Below are positions 34,121 to 43,267 of a stretch of 64,000 nucleotides of DNA, piece by piece. Made by a program: the position numbers and the translations under genes. The DNA comes from Ancylobacter dichloromethanicus (GTDB lineage: Bacteria > Pseudomonadota > Alphaproteobacteria > Rhizobiales > Xanthobacteraceae): contig NZ_JAHBGC010000011.1 in NCBI RefSeq assembly GCF_018390645.1, positions 113,353 to 177,352 of the forward strand, read 5' to 3'. Within the stretch, counting starts at the first letter, position 1. Every line of letters starts with the position of its first letter. The notes beneath the pieces were generated by a model. It searched no databases, was not told the DNA's origin, and worked only from the letters and a program-made list of their open reading frames with translations.

Positions 34121-34738
34121 TCAGTCGCCCCGCCCCGCCGCCGGGACCCAGAGCACGTCGCCGGCGATTTCCCCGCCGGCCTCGCCTGCCGCGCGGGCAT
34201 TGGCGACGCGGCTCATGACGAACAGCAGGTCGGACAGCCGGTTGAGGTATTTCATCGCCTCCGGGGCGACGAACTCGCCCAGCGTGCCGGAAAGCTCCAC
34301 CGCCAGCCGCTCGGCGCGGCGGCAGACGGTGCGGGCGACATGCAGATGCGCCGCCGCCGGGGTGCCGGCCGGCAGCACGAAGGAGCGCAGCGGCTTGAGG
34401 CCGGCATTGAGCGTGTCGATGTCGCGCTCCAGCCGGTCGACCTGCGAGGCGACGATGCGCAGCGGCTCATAACCGAGATCCTCGCCGGTCTCGGGCGTGG
34501 CGAGGTCGGCACCAAGGTCGAACAGGTCGTTCTGGACGCGGGCGAGCATCGCCTCCATGTCGGCCAGCACCGGCGCGGCGCCGGTGTGCAGGCGCGCCAC
34601 GCCGATCACCGCGTTGGTCTCGTCCACCGTGCCGTAGGCGGCGACCCGCAGATCGTATTTCGGCCGCCGCTCGCCGGTGCCGAGCGCGGTGGTGCCGTCG
34701 TCGCCGGTGCGGGTGTAGATGCGGTTGAGGACGACCAT
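34121..34738 (-). CDS. Cob(I)yrinic acid a,c-diamide adenosyltransferase (PduO type)
   Basis: 205 aa; transfers the adenosyl group of ATP to cob(I)alamin to form coenzyme B12. N-terminal IYTRTGDDGTTALGTGERRP is the ATP site; LFDLGADLATP, TFVLPAGTPAAAHLHVARTVCRRAE-type segment (here SFVLPAG...RTVCRRAERLA) and YLNRLSDLLFVMSR complete the family pattern. Placed after the HIG1-type gene and before the rhomboid gene. Confidence 0.93.
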   Translation of the reverse strand: MVVLNRIYTRTGDDGTTALGTGERRPKYDLRVAAYGTVDETNAVIGVARLHTGAAPVLADMEAMLARVQNDLFDLGADLATPETGEDLGYEPLRIVASQVDRLERDIDTLNAGLKPLRSFVLPAGTPAAAHLHVARTVCRRAERLAVELSGTLGEFVAPEAMKYLNRLSDLLFVMSRVANARAAGEAGGEIAGDVLWVPAAGRGD

Positions 34739-34748
34739 GATGCCCGGC

Positions 34749-34952
34749 TCAGCTCTGGTTCATCAGGACGATGGTGAGCAGCACGAAGCACAGCGCCACC
34801 GCCTGCAGCAGCACGCGCCACTGCATCAGCTTCTGCGACACCAGCGGCGAGCCGCCGCGCGCCATGTTGGCGAGGCCGAGCACGAGCACCAGCGCGACCG
34901 CGCCGAGCGCGATGGGCAGGACGATGAACTTGGCGATGGTGACGAGTTCCAT
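34749..34952 (-). CDS. Small twin-transmembrane protein, HIG1-type
   Basis: 67 aa with two membrane helices (IVLPIALGAVALVLVLGLA and LLQAVALCFVLLTIVLM) around a polar loop with SQKLMQWRVLLQ. Such proteins belong to the hypoxia-induced/HIG1 family and in alphaproteobacteria often precede the PduO-type gene, as here (10 bp). Possible respiratory-complex assembly or stability role. Confidence 0.82.
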   Translation of the reverse strand: MELVTIAKFIVLPIALGAVALVLVLGLANMARGGSPLVSQKLMQWRVLLQAVALCFVLLTIVLMNQS

Positions 34953-35000
34953 CGAATTCTCCAGCGGCGCCCGGGCCCGGGCTACATTCGGGAGGGCGCC

Positions 35001-35477
35001 TCAGTTCAGGGTGACAATGGCAGCATTCAGCGCGGTGGCATAGGACACCCACGCCAGATAGGGAACCAGCAGCACCGCCGCCATGCGGTCGATGCGCGCG
35101 CAGGCCCAGATCGTGGCGGCGATGGCGAGCCACAGCGCGACCACGACGACAAGCGCCGCGCCCGGCGCTTCCATGCCGAAGAAGACCGGCGACCAGACCG
35201 CGTTGAGCGCCAGTTGCGCGAACCACAGGCCGATGGCGGCGCGCCGCGCCGGCGAGGGGGTATGCAACTGCCACAGCCGCCAGAGCGCCACCGCCATCAG
35301 AACGTAGAGGATGGTCCAGGCGACGGGGAAGGCGGCGTCGGGCGGGGTCCAGGCGGGCTTGGCCAGCGCCGCGTACCAGGTCGGAATCTTCGGCGCGGTG
35401 GCGAGCGAGCCGACCGCGCCGACGGCGAGGCAGAGGCCGACCGCGAGGACGAGGCGGAAGAAGGACAGGGTCTTCAT
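35001..35477 (-). CDS. TspO/MBR-family membrane protein
   Basis: 158 aa, five membrane helices, no enzymatic motif. WYAALAKPAWTPPDAAFPVAWTILYVLMAVALW contains the family's conserved KPxWxPP and WxxLY parts (cited in pieces), and LNAVWSPVFFG is the conserved N-x-x-W-S-x-x-F segment. Binds porphyrins in other bacteria and links to tetrapyrrole and oxygen responses. Confidence 0.92.
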   Translation of the reverse strand: MKTLSFFRLVLAVGLCLAVGAVGSLATAPKIPTWYAALAKPAWTPPDAAFPVAWTILYVLMAVALWRLWQLHTPSPARRAAIGLWFAQLALNAVWSPVFFGMEAPGAALVVVVALWLAIAATIWACARIDRMAAVLLVPYLAWVSYATALNAAIVTLN

Positions 35478-35565
35478 GGCGCTCCTTCAGGGCAGCGGCC
35501 GGCCGTGCGGGTGGCGGCGGTGCGCGGGGACTTCCATCGACATTACGTGCGCGGGTGCCATCGGT

Positions 35566-36528
35566 TCACCCCGGCCGGCCGGGGGCGCGCGGGTTCGCCG
35601 CCGGCGCGGTGGCGGCAAGGTCGCGGAAGGCCCGGGAGGCGCCGTCGAGCCGGGCGGTCCATTCCGGGTCCGGGCTCTGCCCGGCGGTGACGCTGTCATA
35701 GGCCTGCAGCAGGGCGGCGATCGACAGGGGTTCGAGCAGCGCCGCCTTCAGCGCCCAGGCGGCGATGAAGGCGAACACGACGCCGAAGCCCGACAGCGGG
35801 CCCGGCAGCGCATAGGCGAGGCCGATCGCCGGGCCGAGCAGGAACACGAAGATGAGCGCCGCCGCCACATATTCGAACAGCGCGATGAACACCGCATTGC
35901 GGACCAGCGGGCCGGCATTCTGGGCGTAGAGCACCAGCCCGTCCCGCGCCGCCTGCGCCGGCGGGGCGTCGGCGCGGCGGATGATGAGGGCGAGGATGAT
36001 CTCGTCGACCAGGCCGAGCGCCACTTTCAGCACCGCGTCGAGAAAGGCGTTGAGCGCGCGGAAGCCGGGTATCCAGAAGGTGAGCAGGTTGAGCAGCCCG
36101 ACCAGCGCCCGCACCACGCCGCGAATCAGCAGGTCGATGGCGAACAGCACGTTCACCGCGACGAAGCGCGCCTTCACCATGGCGAGCGCGTAGTCGATCT
36201 GCGCCCGGCCGCCGGGGAGCACCCGGCCGTGCAGCAGCGCGTCCATCGCCGCCACATGGCCGGCCTTGACCAGATAGACCAGATATTGCCGCACCCACCA
36301 CAGCACGCCGCAGGCCAGGCCGAAGCCGGCGAGCGCGCCGATCAGCCCGCCGGTGGCCGGGCCGTCACCGGCGAAGGCGAGGCCGATGGCGAAGCCGGTG
36401 CCGGCCCCGAGCCCGGTGCCGGCCACGAAGCCCCCGGCAATGGCGGCATAGACGACAAGGCGCAGCAACACGAACGGCCAGGTGCGCAGCACCAGCGAGA
36501 GCGTGGTCGCGATCGAGAAATCCCACAT
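35566..36528 (-). CDS. Integral membrane protein of unknown function
   Basis: 320 aa with six or more hydrophobic segments, for example FGLACGVLWWVRQYLVYLVK and FLLGPAIGLAYALPGPLSG. No motif I can name. It has a soluble Pro/Ala-rich tail (about 300-320). Start ATG 36528. The 117 bp before it hold nothing recognisable. Confidence 0.7.
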   Translation of the reverse strand: MWDFSIATTLSLVLRTWPFVLLRLVVYAAIAGGFVAGTGLGAGTGFAIGLAFAGDGPATGGLIGALAGFGLACGVLWWVRQYLVYLVKAGHVAAMDALLHGRVLPGGRAQIDYALAMVKARFVAVNVLFAIDLLIRGVVRALVGLLNLLTFWIPGFRALNAFLDAVLKVALGLVDEIILALIIRRADAPPAQAARDGLVLYAQNAGPLVRNAVFIALFEYVAAALIFVFLLGPAIGLAYALPGPLSGFGVVFAFIAAWALKAALLEPLSIAALLQAYDSVTAGQSPDPEWTARLDGASRAFRDLAATAPAANPRAPGRPG

Positions 36529-36644
36529 GCCCCGCCCCGCTGTCCCTGCCTCCGCGATGGCCCCGCCAAACGAAACCCGCCGCCGGATATGCCGGCGGCG
36601 GGGAATGGTATTCTTCTTTCACCCGCGAGGGAATCGGCGCCGGT

Positions 36645-37103
36645 TCAGGCGGCCAGATGCTTCTCGATCTCGTAGACCGGCAGCTTGACCATGTCGCGGT
36701 CGACCTCGGCGGCGATGATGTCCTGCACGCCCTTCGACAGATGCGGGCGCAGCGCGCCGAGCGCGCGCGGGGCGGCGACGATGACCAGCGCTTTCACCTC
36801 GCCCGCGGTCACCGCGGCGTCCAGCTTCTCGGCGAGAAGGCGCATGAAGGCGCGTTCGCCCTCCTCCTGCCAGTCGGTCGGCTCCACCGAGGAGCGCGCC
36901 GCGCCGACGGACTGGTGCACGCGGCCGGGCGTGTCGGTGCCCTGTTCGCGGGTCGGCGGGTTTTCCTGCTCGTGCACCTCATGGGTGCGCAGATTGGGGA
37001 AGGTGGCGTCTCCCTTGTTGCACAGGATCAGCGCCTTGCGCCCGTCGCAGACGACGACCCACGCGCCCTGTTCGATCCTGATCTTGTCGTAGCTGGTGCT
37101 CAT
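36645..37103 (-). CDS. Host-attachment-family protein (AtsE-like)
   Basis: 152 aa, cytoplasmic. Opens with IRIEQGAWVVVCDGRKALIL, then a polar stretch with a GR-VHQS segment, and ends with LVIVAAPRALGALRPHLSKG and IAAEVDRDMVKLPVYEIEKHL, which are the family's C-terminal marks. Named from a plant-attachment locus; it resembles release-factor-like folds, and its real role is not established. Confidence 0.85.
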   Translation of the reverse strand: MSTSYDKIRIEQGAWVVVCDGRKALILCNKGDATFPNLRTHEVHEQENPPTREQGTDTPGRVHQSVGAARSSVEPTDWQEEGERAFMRLLAEKLDAAVTAGEVKALVIVAAPRALGALRPHLSKGVQDIIAAEVDRDMVKLPVYEIEKHLAA

Positions 37104-37224
37104 GCGAGCCTCCTTGCCGTCTCAACTCACCGCGCCATAGGGCACCGGGATCGCGCCCGGGCGCCTTGACCTTGGTCAAGTGGCGGGAGGGCGGGGAGGT
37201 TCCCCCGGGCCCGGCGAGGGCGGC

Positions 37225-38184
37225 CTAGAGCCGGCCTTCCCGCGCGCGGCGGATGGCGGCGTTGAGTTCGCCGCCATACACGAAGATCGAGGCGGTGGTG
37301 TAGAGGAAGACCAGCGCGATCATCACCGAGGCGAGGCCGGCATAGGTGGTGACGTAATTGCCGGCGAATTCGGAGAGGTAGCGCCCGAAGGCGGCGCCGG
37401 CGGCGAGCCAGAGGCCGAGCGTCACCAGAATGCCGGGCGCCACCTCGGCCAGCGTGCGCCTTCCCGCCGGCAGCCACATATGCGCCACCACCAGCGCCAC
37501 GATCAGGATCGCCGAGGTGGCGGCGTAGCGCAGGAAGGTGATGACCCAGCCGAACGGCTCCAGCGCCGGCACGTAGCGCACGGCGGCGAGCCACAGCACC
37601 GGGCCCAGCACCACCAGGAAGGACAGCGCCAGCAGCCCCGCCGCGCCGACCACGACATAGCCGATCGATTCGAGGCGCAGCCAGTACCAGGAGCGGGCCT
37701 CGCGCATGCCATAGGCGCGGTTGAGGCCAATGCGCAGGCTCTCGATGCCGTTGGAGGAGAAGTAGATCGCCAGCACCACGCCGATGGTCAGCACGTCGGT
37801 GCGCACCTGGGTCAGCACGTTGCGGATCTCGCGGCCGATCGGGTCGGCCACCTGGGCGGGCCAGGCCTCCAGCATCAGCTGCACCGTCTCGTCGGCGAGG
37901 TTCTTGAAATCGAAGAACGCCGCCAGCGCGGTGACGAAGATGAGGAATGGAAACAGCGACATCAGCGCGGAGAGCGCGATGTGGCTGGCAATGGCCCAGC
38001 CGTCGTCCTCGACGAAGCGCCAGAAGGCGTCCCAGGCGATGTCGAAGGCGCGAAACAAGGGCTCCGGTCTCCTCGCGGATGCGGATCGGTGGGCGGGTTC
38101 AGTGGTGACATCGGACGCCAAGGGGCAAATGGCAAGTCGCAAATGCGAACCGCGCCCGCAATCCCCGCCGCCGCGCTCTGGCAA
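37225..38184 (-). CDS. YihY/virulence-factor BrkB-family membrane protein
   Basis: About 319 aa, six membrane helices. FWRFVEDDGWAIASHIALSA begins the conserved part, followed by LFPFLIFVTALAAFF, IYFSSNGIESLRIGLNRAYG and VYGGELNAAIRR at the end. Function unsettled (not RNase BN). The listed start is a TTG and is doubtful: no ATG precedes the conserved part, so translation may start at another TTG/CTG up to about 45 codons later. Confidence 0.82.
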   Translation of the reverse strand: MPERGGGDCGRGSHLRLAICPLASDVTTEPAHRSASARRPEPLFRAFDIAWDAFWRFVEDDGWAIASHIALSALMSLFPFLIFVTALAAFFDFKNLADETVQLMLEAWPAQVADPIGREIRNVLTQVRTDVLTIGVVLAIYFSSNGIESLRIGLNRAYGMREARSWYWLRLESIGYVVVGAAGLLALSFLVVLGPVLWLAAVRYVPALEPFGWVITFLRYAATSAILIVALVVAHMWLPAGRRTLAEVAPGILVTLGLWLAAGAAFGRYLSEFAGNYVTTYAGLASVMIALVFLYTTASIFVYGGELNAAIRRAREGRL

Positions 38185-38288
38185 AGACCGGCGGCGACCG
38201 CCATTTTCGCTTTGGCGCTCATCGGCCCGGCTGTGCTAGACAGGGCGCCCGTTTGATGACCCCCCGATGAACCTTGCTGGGTGAAGCC

Positions 38289-39647
38289 ATGACCGCCTCC
38301 ACGCCGCTGCGCGCCGCCACCGCCACCGAGATCACTCTCGGCGCGCCGGCGCCGCGTCCGGGGGAGGGGCCGCAGGACGTGTCGGCGCAGGACGTGGCGG
38401 CGGTGATGGCGCAGATCGGCGCCCGCGCCCGTGCCGCCGCCCGCACGCTGGCGCTGGCCCCGGCGGCGGTGAAGGAAGCCGGGCTGATGGCCGCCGCGCG
38501 CGCCATACGCACCCACGCCCCCGCCATCCTCGCCGCCAACGCGCAGGACGTGGCGGCCGCGCAGGCCGCCGGCATCAGCCCTTCCATGCTCGACCGGCTG
38601 ACGCTGAGCGCGGCCCGGCTGGAGGGCACCGCCCGCGCGGTGGAGGAGATCGCCGCGCTGCCCGACCCGGTGGGCAAGGTCACCGAGAGCTGGGAGCGGC
38701 CCAACGGGCTGCGCCTGGAGCGCGTGCGCACCCCGCTCGGCGTCATCGGCGTGATCTATGAGAGCCGGCCCAATGTGACGGCCGATGCCGGCGGCCTGTG
38801 CCTGAAGGCGGGCAATGCGGTGATCCTGCGCGGCGGCTCGGACAGCTTCAATTCCTCGCGCGCCATCCATGCCGCCATGGTGGAGGGGCTGGCGAGCGCC
38901 GGCCTGCCCGAAGACGCCATCCAGCTCGTTCCCACCCGCGACCGCGCGGCGGTGGGCGCGATGCTGGCCGGGCTCGACGGCCATCTCGACGTGATCGTGC
39001 CGCGCGGCGGCAAGAGCCTGGTGGCCCGGGTGCAGGCGGAGGCGCGGGTGCCGGTGTTCGCGCATCTGGAAGGGCTGGTGCATGTCTATGTCGACAAGGG
39101 CGCCGACCTCGACAAGGCGCTCGCCATCGTCAAGAACGCCAAATTGCGCCGCACCAGCGTGTGCGGGGCGGCCGAGACGCTGCTGGTCGACCGCGCCGAT
39201 GCCGCCCGCCTGCTCGCCCCGCTGGTGACCATGCTGCTCGACGGCGGCTGCGCGGTGCGCGGCGACGCCGCCACCCAGGCGGTGGACAAGCGGGTGACGC
39301 CGGCCACCGACGAGGACTGGCGCACCGAATATCTCGACGCCGTCATCGCGGTGAAGCTGGTGGACGGGGTGGGCGCCGCCATCGACCATATCGAGGCCCA
39401 TGGCTCGCACCACACCGACGCCATCCTGACCGAGGATGCGGCGGTGGCCGAGCGGTTCCTCAATGAGGTCGATTCCGCCATCGTGGTGCACAACGCCTCG
39501 ACCCAGTTCGCCGATGGCGGCGAATTCGGCTTCGGCGGCGAGATCGGCATCGCCACCGGGCGCATGCACGCGCGCGGCCCGGTGGGCGCGGAGCAGCTCA
39601 CCTCGTTCAAATACCGCGTGCGCGGCACCGGCCAGATCCGGCCGTGA
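38289..39647 (+). CDS. proA: Gamma-glutamyl phosphate reductase
   Basis: 452 aa; NADPH-dependent reduction of gamma-glutamyl phosphate to glutamate semialdehyde, the second step of proline synthesis. ALDH-like fold with catalytic Cys292 in [32 protein letters not shown] and [14 protein letters not shown] as cofactor parts, and [20 protein letters not shown] near the end. The N-terminus is about 30 residues longer than in E. coli. ATG 38289 follows GGTGAAG. nadD overlaps its stop. Confidence 0.95.
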   Translation: MTASTPLRAATATEITLGAPAPRPGEGPQDVSAQDVAAVMAQIGARARAAARTLALAPAAVKEAGLMAAARAIRTHAPAILAANAQDVAAAQAAGISPSMLDRLTLSAARLEGTARAVEEIAALPDPVGKVTESWERPNGLRLERVRTPLGVIGVIYESRPNVTADAGGLCLKAGNAVILRGGSDSFNSSRAIHAAMVEGLASAGLPEDAIQLVPTRDRAAVGAMLAGLDGHLDVIVPRGGKSLVARVQAEARVPVFAHLEGLVHVYVDKGADLDKALAIVKNAKLRRTSVCGAAETLLVDRADAARLLAPLVTMLLDGGCAVRGDAATQAVDKRVTPATDEDWRTEYLDAVIAVKLVDGVGAAIDHIEAHGSHHTDAILTEDAAVAERFLNEVDSAIVVHNASTQFADGGEFGFGGEIGIATGRMHARGPVGAEQLTSFKYRVRGTGQIRP

Positions 39648-40318
39648 GCGAGGGCGCCGACGCTCCCCCTCTCCCCGCCGGGGAGAGGGCCGGGGTGCGG
39701 GGCTCCGGCGCGGCACCGCCCGCGCCCTTCGCCCGCATTCCCCCGCTGGCGCCGGGCATGCGCATCGGGCTCTATGGCGGCAGTTTCAACCCGGCGCATG
39801 AGGCGCACCGCGCCGCCAGCCTGCTGGCGCTGAAAAAGCTGCGGCTCGACCGTGTGTGGTGGCTGGTGACGCCCGGCAACCCCCTGAAGGACAACCGCGC
39901 TCTGCCCCCGCTGGCCGCGCGGCTGGCGCAGGCGCGCGCGGTGGCGGCCCACCCGGCGCTGCTGCCGACCGGGCTGGAGGCCGGGCTCGGCACCCGCTTC
40001 AGCTACGACACCGTGGACGCGCTGGTGCGGCGCTTTCCCCGCGTGCATTTCGTCTGGCTGATGGGGGCGGACAACCTCGCCTCGTTCCACCGCTGGCAGC
40101 ACTGGCGCGACATCGCCGCGCGTGTGCCGATCGCGGTGATCGACCGCCCCGGCTGCACCTTCCCCGCCATGGCCAGCCCCGCCGCCACCGCGCTGGCCCG
40201 CCGGCGGGTGCGCGAGAGCGAGGCCGGCGCGCTGGCAACGATGCGCCCGCCGGCCTGGGTTTTTCTGCACGGGCTGAAATCGCCGCTGTCGTCGACGCGG
40301 TTGAGGGAAGGGGGGTGA
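39644..40318 (+). CDS. nadD: Nicotinate-nucleotide adenylyltransferase with a REP-derived N-terminal stretch
   Basis: Up to 224 aa; joins nicotinate mononucleotide and ATP to form deamido-NAD. The core starts [18 protein letters not shown] with the (H/T)xGH-type loop replaced by HEAHR, and has [25 protein letters not shown] and [15 protein letters not shown] 39644 overlaps the proA stop. Residues about 8-20 ([11 protein letters not shown]) are encoded by a REP-like palindrome; the segment RIPPLAPG just before the core Met resembles other rhizobial NadD, so the true start is upstream of ATG 39758 but whether it includes the repeat is unsure. Confidence 0.88.
   Translation: MSEGADAPPLPAGERAGVRGSGAAPPAPFARIPPLAPGMRIGLYGGSFNPAHEAHRAASLLALKKLRLDRVWWLVTPGNPLKDNRALPPLAARLAQARAVAAHPALLPTGLEAGLGTRFSYDTVDALVRRFPRVHFVWLMGADNLASFHRWQHWRDIAARVPIAVIDRPGCTFPAMASPAATALARRRVRESEAGALATMRPPAWVFLHGLKSPLSSTRLREGG
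39667..39702. repeat. REP-like palindrome inside the nadD reading frame
   Basis: CCCTCTCCCC (39667-39676) and GGGGAGAGGG (39680-39689) are perfect 10-bp arms with loop GCC, followed by CCGGGGTGCGGGG. This is a common dispersed bacterial repeat; here it is read in frame with nadD. Confidence 0.7.
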
Positions 40319-40346
40319 GGGGGAACGCGTGAGGCCGGACCGCGCC

Positions 40347-41018
40347 TCACGCCGGGGCCGCGCCCGCCGGCAGCACCACGACGCGGGTTCCGACGGGAAC
40401 GCGCCGGTAGAGATCGATGATGTCCTGGTTGAGCAGCCGGACGCAGCCGGAGGAGACCATGGTTCCGATGGTCCAGGGCTCCACCGTTCCGTGCAGCCGG
40501 TAATAGGTGTCGCGGCCGTTGCGGTAGAGATAGAGCGCGCGCGGGCCCAGCGGGTTGCCGCTGCCGCCGGGAAGCCCTTCGCGCAACGGGCCGTAACGTT
40601 CCGGTTCGCGCTTGATCATGTCCGGCGTGGGGCGCCAGCCCGGCCATTCCGCCTTGCGCGCGATGATCGCCTCGCCGCGGAAGTTGAAGCCTTCCTCCTT
40701 GCCGACGCCGATGCCGTAGCGCAGCGCCCGTCCGTGTTCGAGGACGAGATAGGCATAGCGCTCCGCCGGGTCGACGACGATGGTGCCCGGCTGCTCGCGG
40801 GTGCGGTAGCTCACTTCGCGACGCAGGAACTCGGGCGCGACCTGATCCGGCTCGATCGCCGGAATGGGAAAGGGTTCGGTGTCGATGGGCGCGTACATCG
40901 ACAAAAAGGGCGAGCCGAACTGCGACGCGGCGTTGTCCAGGCGTGGCCTATCCGGCCTTGTGCACGCCGCCAGCGCAAAGGGCAGTCCCGCCAGGGCCGC
41001 CCGTCTCGTGAGTCTCAT
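40347..41018 (-). CDS. L,D-transpeptidase (YkuD/ErfK type), predicted lipoprotein
   Basis: 223 aa. The N-terminal MRLTRRAALAGLPFALAAC has a twin-Arg-like basic start and a lipobox LAAC, so it is exported and probably lipid-anchored. The catalytic motif HGT...IGTMVSSGCVRLLNQD (Cys nucleophile) near the C-terminus is that of YkuD transpeptidases, which make 3-3 cross-links or attach proteins to peptidoglycan. ATG 41018 was preferred to an upstream start because it begins the signal peptide. Convergent with nadD; divergent from a LysR gene by 101 bp. Confidence 0.9.
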   Translation of the reverse strand: MRLTRRAALAGLPFALAACTRPDRPRLDNAASQFGSPFLSMYAPIDTEPFPIPAIEPDQVAPEFLRREVSYRTREQPGTIVVDPAERYAYLVLEHGRALRYGIGVGKEEGFNFRGEAIIARKAEWPGWRPTPDMIKREPERYGPLREGLPGGSGNPLGPRALYLYRNGRDTYYRLHGTVEPWTIGTMVSSGCVRLLNQDIIDLYRRVPVGTRVVVLPAGAAPA

Positions 41019-41119
41019 CTGTCTTCCCATCCTGCCCGAAGCGGCGGGGATCAAGCCAGCTGGCAAGCACTACGTCTATTGGTTATAGTGGAATACACAT
41101 CATAGCCGTTGGATATGGA

Positions 41120-42118
41120 ATGGACCTTGCCATCGCCCTGCGCGCCTTCGTCCGCACCGTCGAGCGTGGCTCCGTCACCGCCGCCGCGCGCGATCTCGGC
41201 ATTTCGCAACCCGCGGTGACCAAGCACCTGCGCAATCTCGAACGCCATGTCGGCGCCCGGCTGCTGGAGCGATCCTCCCGTGTCGTGCGGCCAACCGCGC
41301 AGGGGCAGGCGCTCTATGAGGGCAGCCACGAGGCGCTGATCACCATCGATGCGGCGCTCGAGGGCGTGCGGCGCGACATGGGCGCGATCGAGGGCCATTT
41401 GCGCATTCATGCGCCCACCTGCATCGGCGCCAAGCATGTCCATGGCCTCGTGATGGCGTTTCAGCGCCAGCACCCGGCGGTGGCGGTGGACCTGATCCTG
41501 GAAAATCGCGACATCGACCTGATCTACGAGAATTTCGACCTGGCGCTACGTTATGGCCGGCCCTCCGGCCAGAATCTCATCATTCGCCATCTCGGCTGGA
41601 TCGAGCGCATCCTTGTCGCCGCGCCGTCCTATCTGGCGCGGCGCGGTCCGATCGAGGATCTGGGCCAGCTTTCGCAGGCCGGCGTCGTCATCGGTGCGCG
41701 GCTGCCGGCGCCGCGCGACCTGCTCTCCCTGCGCCACAGCACGGGCGCGATGGTGGATGTCCCGGTTACCCCGGTGCTGCGCACCAACAGCGCCGAGGTC
41801 ATCGCCTCCACGCTGGTGTCCGGCCATGCCGCCGGCCCGGTGCAGCGGCTGCTGGTTGCCGACGAACTGGCCGAGGGCCGCCTCGTCCGCATTCTGCCCG
41901 ATTACGAGGTCCGGCCGACGGAGGCGTTCCTCGCCTATCCCTCTGTCCGCTTCATGCGCCCGGTGGTGCGGGCCTTCACCGACTTCGCCGTGCCGGCGCT
42001 TCGTTCGATCGACGGCCTCGCCGTCCGGCACGAGGCGGAGCAATCCGCGCCCACCGCTTCGAGCGAGCACCGTGTCGCGCCCGAGCCGAGCACGCCGATG
42101 ACGCCCTCCATGGGATAG
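41120..42118 (+). CDS. LysR-family transcriptional regulator
   Basis: 332 aa. HTH at residues 1-60 with VERGSVTAAARDLGISQPAV and LLERSSRVVRPTAQG; effector domain about 90-300 with LENRDIDLIYENFDLALRYG, typical of the CrgA-like branch. A 30-residue Ser/Pro-rich tail extends the usual length. It and the L,D-transpeptidase gene separate nadD from rsfS. Possible target: the divergent transpeptidase gene. Confidence 0.88.
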   Translation: MDLAIALRAFVRTVERGSVTAAARDLGISQPAVTKHLRNLERHVGARLLERSSRVVRPTAQGQALYEGSHEALITIDAALEGVRRDMGAIEGHLRIHAPTCIGAKHVHGLVMAFQRQHPAVAVDLILENRDIDLIYENFDLALRYGRPSGQNLIIRHLGWIERILVAAPSYLARRGPIEDLGQLSQAGVVIGARLPAPRDLLSLRHSTGAMVDVPVTPVLRTNSAEVIASTLVSGHAAGPVQRLLVADELAEGRLVRILPDYEVRPTEAFLAYPSVRFMRPVVRAFTDFAVPALRSIDGLAVRHEAEQSAPTASSEHRVAPEPSTPMTPSMG

Positions 42119-42333
42119 CCGGCGCGCACCGGCGGCCATGGGGGCCGGTGACGCGGAGCGCCAGCGTCTCGCCCACTGCGCGTCTTGCCCCAGGCGGGCG
42201 ACCCGCCATCCTGCTTCCCCTCTCCACCCCCCGGTTGAAGATCGGCCCCATCCGCATTATCCTTAACGCCCAGGCACGGGGCGGAAGGTCCGCCTGTGCG
42301 GATATGACGAGAGGATCAGGACCCCTGTCCATC

Positions 42334-42747
42334 ATGGCGCTTGCAGCGGCCGACACCAGCCCGGCGACTGCACCTGTCTCCGACGCGCGCTTCGACGCCG
42401 AGGAGATGCTCGCCCTCGTTCTCGCCCGTCTCGATGATGACCAGGCCGAGGACGTCGTGTCCATCGAACTGCGCGGCAAGACGACCATCGCCGACTATAT
42501 GGTCGTCGCCTCCGGCCGCTCCCAGCGCCATGTCGGCGCCATCGCCGAGCACCTCGTCGAGGCGCTCAAGGGCCTTGGCGCCAAGGGCGTGCGCGTCGAG
42601 GGCCTGCCGGCCTGCGACTGGGTGCTGATCGATGCGAGCGATGTCATCGTCCACGTCTTCCAGCCGGAAGTGCGCGGGTTCTACAACATCGAGAAGATGT
42701 GGTCGGCCGCCGTGCCCGGCGGTCCGGCGAAGATGACGCGCGGCTGA
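42334..42747 (+). CDS. rsfS: Ribosomal silencing factor
   Basis: 137 aa; binds ribosomal protein uL14 and blocks subunit joining in starvation. Core [37 protein letters not shown], cited by its parts, with [19 protein letters not shown] and FYNIEKMW at the end. ATG 42334 is chosen; ATG 42304 is also in frame. Eight bp before rlmH. The 215-bp gap before it shows no gene. Confidence 0.93.
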   Translation: MALAAADTSPATAPVSDARFDAEEMLALVLARLDDDQAEDVVSIELRGKTTIADYMVVASGRSQRHVGAIAEHLVEALKGLGAKGVRVEGLPACDWVLIDASDVIVHVFQPEVRGFYNIEKMWSAAVPGGPAKMTRG

Positions 42748-42754
42748 CAGCGTC

Positions 42755-43237
42755 TTGCGTCTGCTGATCGTTGCCGTGGGCCGGCTCAAGGCCGGTCCCG
42801 AGAGAGAATTGTGCGCGCGCTATCTCGACCGCGCCGGCAAGGGCGGAAGGTCGCTCGGCCTCTCCGGCCCCGATGTGATCGAGATCCATGAGAGCGCCGC
42901 CCGCCGCCCCGAGGACCGCATGGCCGACGAGGGCGCGGGCCTGATCGCCGCGCTGCCCGAGGCCGGGGCGGTGTTGGCGCTCGACCCGCGCGGGGCGGAG
43001 ATGACCAGCGAGCAGATCGCCGCCGATCTCGCCGCGCTGCGCGACTACGGCGCGCGCCAGCTCACCTTCGTCATCGGCGGGGCGGACGGGCTGAGCGAGG
43101 CGGTGCGCGGGCGCGCCGACCGCCTGATCGCCTTCGGCCGCGCCACCTTTCCCCACCAGCTGGTCCGCGTCATGATGGCCGAGCAGATCTACCGCGCGAC
43201 GACGATCCTCGCAGGCCACCCCTATCACAAGGCCTGA
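42755..43237 (+). CDS. rlmH: 23S rRNA (pseudouridine1915-N3)-methyltransferase
   Basis: 160-aa SPOUT methyltransferase. [20 protein letters not shown] at the start, [30 protein letters not shown] and the knot end [20 protein letters not shown] with HPYHKA. The start codon is TTG at 42755, 8 bp after rsfS, fixing the beginning in line with other RlmH proteins. Part of the rsfS-rlmH-envC-ctpA run. Confidence 0.94.
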   Translation: MRLLIVAVGRLKAGPERELCARYLDRAGKGGRSLGLSGPDVIEIHESAARRPEDRMADEGAGLIAALPEAGAVLALDPRGAEMTSEQIAADLAALRDYGARQLTFVIGGADGLSEAVRGRADRLIAFGRATFPHQLVRVMMAEQIYRATTILAGHPYHKA

Positions 43238-43267
43238 GGGGCGCCCGGCGCTAACCTCACCTTAACC

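Noticed and set aside
39758..39760. ATG 39758 as the only NadD start
   Set aside because: The preceding RIPPLAPG resembles other rhizobial NadD proteins and the frame overlaps proA at GTG 39644; kept as an alternative only.
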